Below are positions 8,200-14,483 of a stretch of 14,483 nt of DNA, piece after piece. The notes below the pieces were generated by a model. The model had not been told where the DNA came from, did no database searches, and was given only the letters and a program-made list of their open reading frames with translations. The translations under genes were made by a program, and so were the position numbers. The stretch comes from Cochliopodium minus. Taxonomy: Eukaryota; Discosea; Himatismenida; Cochliopodiidae. Each line of letters begins with the position of its first letter. Positions within the stretch are counted from its first letter, which is position 1. The stretch lies in NCBI GenBank assembly GCA_024220525.1, contig JAMYWO010000029.1, positions 160,006 through 174,488 of the forward strand. Direction: 5' to 3'.

Positions 8200-10496
8200 A
8201 TGAGCAACATTCACCCTTTGAACGAAGAATTATGGAAAGCTGCTTATGATAAAAATGGGGTTGATAAGATGAAAGAATTGTTGAAAAACGATTATTTTTT
8301 AAAAGACAAATTAAATTTGGATTTCAAAAATGATAAAGAATGGCTCTCATCTCCACTATGGATAGCATGTTATAGTAAAAAAAAAAACATGGATCCTTAC
8401 AATTTTTAATAAAGCGGATCTCATATATTTTCATTATAACAACCTTATTATTCAATATAAATACCGATTGAAAATAGATCATGATCTAAGAATCAATTAT
8501 AACATATCCATTTCTTTATTTTTATTGATCTGGTCCATTCCACTTTATATAAACTCATTATGATCCAAAAATTTTGATTTTATAATAAATATCAACCATA
8601 TGTTTCAAACAATACAATCCTATTTCCCAAAATAGAAGAAACAATATTTCCTCATATGAACTAAAAGATTCATAAAATAGTGAATAATATAACACAAGTG
8701 GAATTGTTATTACAAGCAGGAGCAAATAAATATACTTGTGATGAAGAAGGAAGATCATGCATAGATATAGCCAAAGAAAATAAGAACAATCAAATAATAT
8801 CATTGCTAGAAAAAGAGTAAGAAAATTCACATCTTTTTCTAAAATTAAAAATTCAAATAATTTTGGAATATATCCGTTTATAATAAGTTATGGAGATGAT
8901 AATGCCAATGAATCGGATCAATTGAATCTTCTCAGGAAACAGAACGAAAGATTATTCAGCGAATTTCAATCCTATTTGAAAAAGAATAATGGAGAGAAAA
9001 AGTTGATAGACATAGAAACGAAAGAAGAAGAGAAAATTATGAAAGAAAATGAAAAAGATATCGAAATATCAGGATGGTTAGAAAAGCAGGTAAAAAAAAG
9101 ACATATTAAAATATCTTTTCCAAAAAAAATTTCAATTTGAAAAAAATAATTTATTTTACTAGGGAGAGAAAGGTATCAAATCTTTTAAGAGAAGATTTTT
9201 CAAATTTTCGAAGGGTTCCATGACTTATCACTCCAACAAGGACGAGGAAGAGCCTGTTGGGGCGATAGACATTGACAGTGCCACCCTGATAGAAAAAATT
9301 GGATCTGTCAAAAAAGAGTTTAATTTCAAAATAGTTACAGCATATAGAATGTAAATAAAAAAAAAATAATAAAAAAATGAAAATGAAAAGTTTTAAAATA
9401 AAAAACATTAATATTGAATTCTTTTTTAAATAAGATATTACCTTAAAGCTGCTACAGAAGAAGACATGAAAATGTGGATGGACAATCTTAATAAATACAG
9501 AGTTTTGAAAAAGGAGTCAATGATGCAAATAGAAGAGGAGAAGAAGAAAATCTACAGGGAGTCGGAGAACATAAAAAACAAGTTCAACCAGCTCCTTCAG
9601 GAATACAAACTTTTGAAAAATCAAAAGGACTCACTTGCACAACAACTTTCTGACAAAACAAAGTTTGTAGAACAAATAGAAGAAAAGTTGAAGGAGTTTT
9701 TGTCTGATAAAAATGATAACAAGATGGAATCGAGTGAGCTCAGCAACATTTTTTCTACTTTGAAGGAACAGCAGAGCAAGATAGAACAGCTGGAAATAAA
9801 GCAGAAGGAGGAGATTGAGAACAAGTTGAGTAGTGCCACCACGAACATCTTGCTTTCTGAGGAGAAGATTAATCAGATGACTTTGGATCTCGAGAAGAGA
9901 ACGGAGGAGTTGGAGAAAAAGACAAAGGAGTCTGATCTTCTCCTCCAAAAACTCAACGAGAGTCGAAAGGAGTTGGACATATTGAAAGAAGAGAGAGATC
10001 TTTTGCTTGAGAGCAACAAGAACGGAGAAGAGCAAATCAGACAGTTTTTCGAGTACAAAAACAAGGCGGAGAGCACTATTAATGAATACAAGACAAAGTA
10101 TACCCTCACCAACGAGAAGTTGGTTAGTATTACCAAGAATTACAATGTTTTGCAAAACAGTTTCAACAACCTCGAAGAGAGCAATGAAACTCTCAAGTTT
10201 GAGCATAGTTCCAACTTGGACAAACTTAAAAACACTCAAAAATCTAACAAAATGTTGAAAGAAAACCAAGACAAGTTGATTGAAGAATTTAAGAACAATG
10301 AGAAGCAAATCCTCATTAATAGTAAAATCCCTCCAAGTAAGAACCTTGGTTCTTATAACAAGAAGGAGCTCGAAACTATGGTTGTCAACTTGAAAAATGC
10401 TCAGAGGGCCAATCAGAACCACGTTGGGTTTTTGTTCAGCAAGGTTGAATCTCTCGAAAATGAAAGGGATTTGCAATTACAAACTGAAATAGAAAG
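8200..10496 (+). CDS. Ankyrin-PH-coiled-coil protein (3' end missing)
   Basis: Exons 8200-8374, 8681-8816, 8888-9089, 9163-9350 and 9435-10496 join in phase to at least 587 residues. Residues ~10-103 are ankyrin-like: LWKAAYDKNGVDKMKELL, then across the first intron SPLWIACYMNNITQVELLL and QAGANKYTCDEEG. A PH domain spans ~163-257, starting GWLEKQ, with KSFKRRFFKFSKGSM, and ending in the diagnostic Trp helix ATEEDMKMWMDNL. PH domains bind phosphoinositides or proteins. From ~262 a long coiled coil (LEKRTEELEKKTKES, KLNESRKELDILKEERDLLL) suggests a scaffold or tether. Exon 2 could instead end at TAA 8818, giving a separate 104-residue ankyrin protein; the GTAAG donor there and matched phases favour splicing. 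The last exon fades into T-rich sequence after QTEIER with a weak GTTTAA donor and no stop. Confidence 0.75.
8375..8680 (+). other. 306-bp intron in the ankyrin segment
   Basis: Donor GTAAAA and acceptor AAAATAG. Removing it joins CY to MNNITQVELLL, restoring an ankyrin repeat. Unlike other long introns here it is not a simple T/A repeat, and its reverse strand holds a hydrophobic 90-codon frame that partly overlaps the exon. I treat that frame as non-coding. Confidence 0.7.
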
Positions 10497-10830
10497 GTTT
10501 AAAAAAACTTTTTTTATTTTTTATAATTTATTATTCTATCCATTATTTTTTATTCACTTTATTTTTTTAATTTAAAATTTTATTTTCATTAAATTTTATT
10601 TTCATTAAATTTTTTTTTTATTTTGTTATTTTTTGTTATTTTTTATTTTATTTTTTATTTTTATTATTTATTATTTATTTTTTATTTTTATTTTTTATTT
10701 TTTTATTTTTTGTTATTTTTATTTTTTATTTTTTATTTTATCTTTTTAATTGATTTAATATATTACATTTTTTTATTTTAATTTAAAAAGGTTTATTTTT
10801 ATTTATTATTTTAATTAAAAAGGTTTTTAC
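10497..10830. repeat. T-rich low-complexity gap between two truncated genes
   Basis: 334 bp of T/A words (TTTTTATTTT and TTTTGTTA types) with no coding sequence. The plus-strand coiled-coil gene enters it from the left and the minus-strand WD40 gene from the right, and neither shows its next exon or stop. Either both genes end in undetected short exons, or two unrelated introns were joined here. Confidence 0.65.
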
Positions 10831-11480
10831 CTTTGAAGTTGCAAATGCACAACAGAGGGAGTTTGAAATCGATTGTCTTTCTACACCTGAAAGTTTTTGT
10901 GGACCAAAACTTCACAGTCCCATCAAGTGAACAACTAACGTTACAAATTTAATATTTATTTTTTATTTAACATTTTTTTTTGGAAGATTAAAAATTATAT
11001 TTTATTATTTTTTTTATTTTTATTTTTATTTTTATTTTCATTTTCATTTTTATTTTTATATTTTTATATTTTATTATTTTATTATTTTATTATTTTATTA
11101 TTTTTATTTTATTATTATTATTATTTACATATTTTTAGTTCATTTTTTTATTTTTTACATTTATTATTTTCATTTGACATTTTTATTGATTTTTTTTTTT
11201 TTTTTCATTCAGAAAAAAGTTTTTTATTTTTTTTTTTTTTACCTAACAACGTTATCATTGAACAAAACGAGTCCATTGACAGTGTCTTTGTGAGACTTTA
11301 AAATTTTCAAGAGAACCAAGTTTTTAGTCCAAACTCTGATGGTGCAATCAGCGGAGGCAGTCCAAATGGTTCTGTTCTTGGAGATGGAAAGGATGGATGT
11401 GATGGATCTTTCGTGTTTGTTTTTCCCCACTGTTTTCAACATCAAATCTTTTTTTACTAAGTCCCACATGTACAAAATTC
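10831..11480 (-). CDS. WD40-repeat protein A (both ends missing)
   Basis: Two exons, 11480-11243 and 10934-10831, with agreeing phases. The first gives a strand ending in ILYMWDL, then a repeat with SITSILSISKNRTIWTASAD and CTIRVWTKNL, then HKDTVNGLVLFNDN. The second completes SCSLDGTVKFWSTKTF and starts another blade (KLPLLCICNFKG). The D-x-T-[IV]-[RK]-[VF]-W strands are typical of WD40 blades, which build beta-propeller scaffolds. The 5' exon must lie to the right of 11480 but is not found before the N at 11608. The 3' exon should lie left of 10831 and is not found. WD40 protein B (13056-14374) could be part of the same gene. Confidence 0.82.
10935..11242 (-). repeat. T-rich intron of WD40 gene A
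   Basis: A 308-bp intron, T/A-rich on the plus strand with TTTTTA words, TTATT runs and a Tn tract near 11190. The GTAAA donor and GTTAG acceptor keep the WD40 frame. Confidence 0.75.
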
Positions 11481-11524
11481 CTACAAAAAATTTGGTTGGA
11501 AAAAATATTTAATTGTTTTTTAAA

Positions 11525-11602
11525 AATTTTTTTGATTAAAAATTGAAAATAATTTTTTTGATTAAAAATTGAAAATAATTTTTTTGATTAAAAATTAAAA
11601 AA
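11525..11602. repeat. Minisatellite, 3 x 26 bp
   Basis: Three tandem 26-bp units (AATTTTTTTGATTAAAAATT plus six bases): two perfect and the third altered at its end. It lies in the intron upstream of WD40 gene A and leads directly to the N at 11608. Confidence 0.85.
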
Positions 11603-11607
11603 AAAAG

Positions 11608-11608
11608 N
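11608..11608. other. Ambiguous base N between opposite-strand genes
   Basis: A single N at the end of an A-run where the minus-strand WD40 intron meets a plus-strand TPR exon already in mid-domain. This suggests a scaffold join. Confidence 0.9.
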
Positions 11609-11952
11609 AACAAATCCCGCTCTCACATCAGATTGGGTCTTATCTATCACAAACAAGGCAACCATGAGAAAGCCATGTATGCCATCACCAATGGTCTTTT
11701 GTTGGACCAAAAAGACAAGTATGGATTCGTTTGTAAGGGTGATCTCATGATTGACATGAAGGTAAACAAAAATTTTTATTTTTATTTATTAATTTTTATT
11801 TTTTATTTTTATTTATTAATTTTTATTTTTATTTTTATTTTTTATTTTTTATTTTTTATTTTTTATTTTTATTTTTATTTTTTTATTTTTTTTATTTGTT
11901 TTTTTAATAATTTTTATTAATTTTATTATTTTTTATTTTTATTTATATTTTT

Positions 11953-11985
<33 letters not shown>

Positions 11986-12944
11986 TTTATTTTCAGATTT
12001 TTTTATTATTTTTTAAACAATTTTTTTTTATGATAGCAACCTGACCACGAAAGGAGATTCAAAATCACCACTCCCATGGTAACATATCAGCTCCGTGCTA
12101 AACACGAAGTAGCAGCGGAAGAATGGGTCAAAGTTTTAATTGATTGCAAACTTGGCAAATCCAAAAAATCCATGCAAAATCTTTTGTTGCAACAACGCAA
12201 AAAAGATGATGACCTCAATATTGAAAATTTGTAAATCAATTTTTTATTTTGTTTTATTTTAATTTTTCATTTTTAATTTTTTGACATTTCTTTTTATTTT
12301 TTTATTATTTATTTTTATTTTTTATATTAATCAATTGATTTTACATTTCTTTTTATTTTTTTATTATTTTTTTTTTTATATTTTTTGTTTTAATCAATTG
12401 ATTTTTACTTTATTTTATATTTTAAATATTTTATTTTTATATTTCATTTATTTTTAAATTTTTTTTTTGATTTTTTTTTTCAATTTTTATTTTTTGATTT
12501 TTAATTTTTGATAGACCCCAATTCTCAAACCCAGAACTCCATGTCAAAGTTGGAGATAAATTAAAGAAAGTTAAGCTTAAAAACAAAGACGTGTTGATTG
12601 GAAGATCTTCTGGTTGTTCACTGCAATTAAAGTAAAATTTTTGATTTTTTATTTTTTTATTTTTATTTTTTTATTTTATTTTTTTATTTTTATTATTTTA
12701 TTTCATTTTATTTTATATTTTCATTATTTTTATTTTTTTATTTTTATTTATTAGTGATAAGCATATTTCACGTGAACATGTTAAGATCAGTTATCGTGGA
12801 CCTAACAAGTGGATCCTTTATGATTTAGGATCTCATACAGGCACTAAAGTAAACAACAATACTGTTTTGAAGCATTTGTTGAAGCCTGGCGACATTTTTG
12901 AAATAGGAAACACTGAAATCACTTTTTATGCGAAAGAGAAATAA
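11609..12944 (+). CDS. TPR / half PH / FHA protein (5' end missing)
   Basis: Exons to 11761, then 12037-12230, 12515-12631 and 12755-12944, ending at TAA, all in phase. Exon 1 is TPR-like (RLGLIYHKQGNHEKAMYAI, then FVCKGDLMIDMK opening a second repeat). Exon 2 is the C-terminal half of a PH domain (RRFKITTPMVTYQLRAKHE, then EEWVKVLIDCKLG). Exons 3-4 are a clear FHA domain: DVLIGRSSGCSLQL with the phosphopeptide-contact Arg, KHISREHVKI with the Ser and His, and LYDLGSHTGTKVNN. FHA domains bind phosphothreonine, which would suit signalling near kinases. The TPR stops mid-repeat and the PH lacks its first strands, so exon 1 may come from another gene joined in the T-rich intron 11762-12036. The FHA part is secure. 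Confidence 0.8.
11762..12036 (+). repeat. T-rich low-complexity intron or join
   Basis: 275 bp of TTTTTATTTT-type repeats between the TPR exon and the half-PH exon. GT and AG borders and phase 0/0 are present, but the domains on the two sides do not fit each other well. Confidence 0.65.
12283..12406 (+). repeat. Tandem duplication of ~60 bp in an FHA-gene intron
   Basis: Two imperfect copies, each starting ACATTTCTTTTTATTTTTTT and ending with the palindrome AATCAATTGATT, within the intron 12231-12514. It looks like a local duplication followed by changes in the T-tracts. Confidence 0.7.
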
Positions 12945-13055
12945 AAAGAAAAATATTTAGTTCAAACTAAATAAAAATTAAAGTGAAATAAATTAAAAAT
13001 TTTTAAAAAATTTTTTTTTCGTGAAAATTTCCTTTTTAAAAAAATTTTTAATAAT
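12945..13055. other. Convergent intergenic spacer
   Basis: 111 bp between the stops of the plus-strand FHA gene and the minus-strand WD40 gene B. A-rich then T-rich; probably holds both 3' ends. No motif is claimed. Confidence 0.6.
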
Positions 13056-14374
13056 CTATTTTTTACTATTTAACAAAACCTCTCTTAATTTTGTTTCTCC
13101 TGATTTGTCGAGAACATCATTATTTTCAGAACTAAGATTGACAAGATTGATGCCCATAGGCCAAGTGGAGAATTTTTTGAACTTTCGGTTCTTTTTGCCC
13201 AAAGGAGAAAGATTTCCCTGTTGAAGAATGCTGTTGCTCTGATTGAAAACTTTTCTATTGTTGTTGGGTGTATGAAAGTTATTATTGCCACTTCCATTTT
13301 TATTAATGTTTGGAACCAAAATGGTACTCCTTCTTTTGTATAAAGACTCCAATGACTCTCCTTGTTTAGAAAGCATCTTTTTGGAGAAGTAGGAACCCCT
13401 TCTGTTTTTCCTTGTTGGGTTGTTAACAGTATTTTTGATTTTGTTGAGGTAGTTGAAGGGTTTAGGTATGTCAGATCTTATTCTTTCGTTTCTGCTAGAT
13501 TGCCTCATCTTTGAAACTTCACCCCAAAAAATTGCAGATCTTTTTTTTTTAAAAAAAATAATAAAAATTTTTTATTTTCAATTTTTAATTTTTTAAATTT
13601 TTGAAATTTATAATTTTTTTTTTTAAATTTTATTACCTGTCAGAAGAAGCTGACAACATTATATTTTTCCCATCATAACTGTAAAAAGCAAGATCATTTA
13701 CAGAGTCGTTGTGACCATCCTTAAGACTACCCAAAAACTCTGGCTTCTTAGCAGACCAAACCAAAATTGTGTTCTTCTCCCACCCTAACAAATAAAAAAT
13801 TGAATTATTTCAATATTTTTAAATATTTTATTTACATTATTTTTTTAAATATTTTTTAAATATTTAAAAAAATATTTTACTTTATATTAAATTTTTACAT
13901 TATTTTTACATTATTTTTTTTATTTTATTTTATTTTATTTTTTTTTTTTTTTTACCTCCTGACCAAACAACTTTGTGATTTGTAGCCATGCAAAATACAC
14001 GACTATTATGACCCTCTAAAACTTTCACCAACTCAAAACATTTCCCTTTTATTTAAATTATATTTATTTTTTATTTTTTTTATTTTTTTATTTTTCAATT
14101 ATTTTTAATTATTTGTAATTTATTTTAATTATTTTTAATTTATCAAATTTATTTTATTTATCAAATTTATCAAATTTATCAAATTTATCAAATTTATCAA
14201 ATTTATTTTTTTACCTTTCTTTGGTTTCTTCCAAACTTTGATAGTCTTGTCACTACCACAACTCCACACTTTAGAACGAACACCAATCAAAGAGTAAATG
14301 ATTCCCTTGTGCGCCGTTTTGATTCTGTGTATCATATTATCCTCCAAACATGATATCGCATCATTTGATCCCAA
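13056..14374 (-). CDS. WD40-repeat protein B with basic C-terminal tail
   Basis: Exons (14374)-14215, 14045-13956, 13784-13637 and 13539-13056 join in phase to TAG. From ATG 14335 the product would be 280 residues. Blades: HKGIIYSLIGVRSKVWSCGS with DKTIKVWKK; LEGHNSRVFCMATNHKVVWS with NTILVWSAKK; DGHNDSVNDLAF with MLSASSDRSAIFWGE. The last ~150 residues leave the propeller and form a basic, Ser/Asn-rich, probably disordered tail (NNPTRKNRRGSYFSKK, NKNGSGNNNFHTPNNNRK). Propeller proteins scaffold complexes; the partner is unknown. Upstream of 14335 the frame stays open to 14374 (LGSNDAISCLED, blade-like), then meets TAA with no AG acceptor between, so the true 5' end is unresolved and probably lost at the contig end. 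Confidence 0.8.
14161..14205. repeat. Five tandem 9-bp units (TCAAATTTA)
   Basis: Five perfect copies of TCAAATTTA in the first intron of WD40 gene B, with one more separated copy just upstream near 14143. On the minus strand they read as repeated Ile-Asn-Leu, which is not coding. Confidence 0.9.
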
Positions 14375-14483
14375 AAAAAAATTTTAAGATGTAAAAAAAA
14401 CTAATTAAAAAAACTAATTAATTAAAAATTAATAAATTCAAAGTTAATTAAAAAATAAAAAAACTAAATTAAATATTAAAAAA
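14375..14483. other. A-rich window end
   Basis: 109 bp of A-rich sequence with ACTAATTA words. On the minus strand it would be the intron before the first visible WD40 B exon, but it shows no acceptor compatible with the open frame. Confidence 0.5.

Noticed and set aside
8558-8830. Hydrophobic 90-codon minus-strand frame
   Set aside because: It overlaps an ankyrin exon that fits its family in the other sense; the rest lies in an intron.
9631-10476. 281-codon frame on the minus strand
   Set aside because: Antisense of the coiled-coil exon. Long Leu/Val-rich antisense frames arise from Glu/Lys-rich coding sequence.
14161-14205. Possible CRISPR or telomere-like array
   Set aside because: The units are 9 bp and contiguous with no spacers, lie inside an intron, and have no G-rich strand.
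14135-14213. Repeated INL peptide after the WD40 exon
   Set aside because: It is read-through of the 9-bp intron repeat; a GTAAA donor at 14214 ends the exon, and the next exon restores the WD40 frame.

Overview
The window looks like nuclear DNA of an AT-rich, intron-rich unicellular eukaryote. Coding exons are islands in A/T low-complexity sequence. Exon ends carry GT...AG borders, mostly GTAAA/GTAAT donors and TAG or AAG acceptors, with conserved codon phase. TAA, TAG and TGA all end reading frames, so the standard code fits. The domain set (TKL-type kinases with a Roco/COR-like linker, F-box, ankyrin, PH, FHA, WD40) suits an amoeba-like protist. I cannot name the species; an amoebozoan or similarly AT-rich amoeboflagellate is a guess.

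Layout: 1-77 is an inverted copy of 11447-11523 and looks like an assembly-graph end. 111-3580 (minus) holds the C-lobe of one TKL kinase, a linker with a CxxC motif, and the N-lobe of a second kinase. 3616-3682 is a small orphan, possibly coding, piece next to an ambiguous base. 3684-4069 and 6142-6558 (minus) encode two paralogous small four-helix membrane proteins that flank a four-exon F-box-like gene (4430-5943, minus). 7284-7711 (plus) is a small gene of unknown function with an internal frame break, and a 28-bp relic of it lies upstream at 6916. 8200-10496 (plus) is an ankyrin-PH-coiled-coil gene lacking its 3' end. 10831-11480 (minus) is an incomplete WD40 gene. 11609-12944 (plus) carries TPR, a half PH domain and FHA. 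13056-14374 (minus) is a second WD40 gene with a basic, Asn/Ser-rich tail.

The genes read as a signalling and scaffolding set (kinase, PH, FHA, WD40, F-box), but no operon-like logic is expected and none is claimed. The most important structural point is that several genes stop or change identity inside A/T repeats or at single Ns (2107, 3683, 11608). The contig may therefore be partly a mosaic. Domain calls are solid, but gene-level joins across those points should be treated as provisional.
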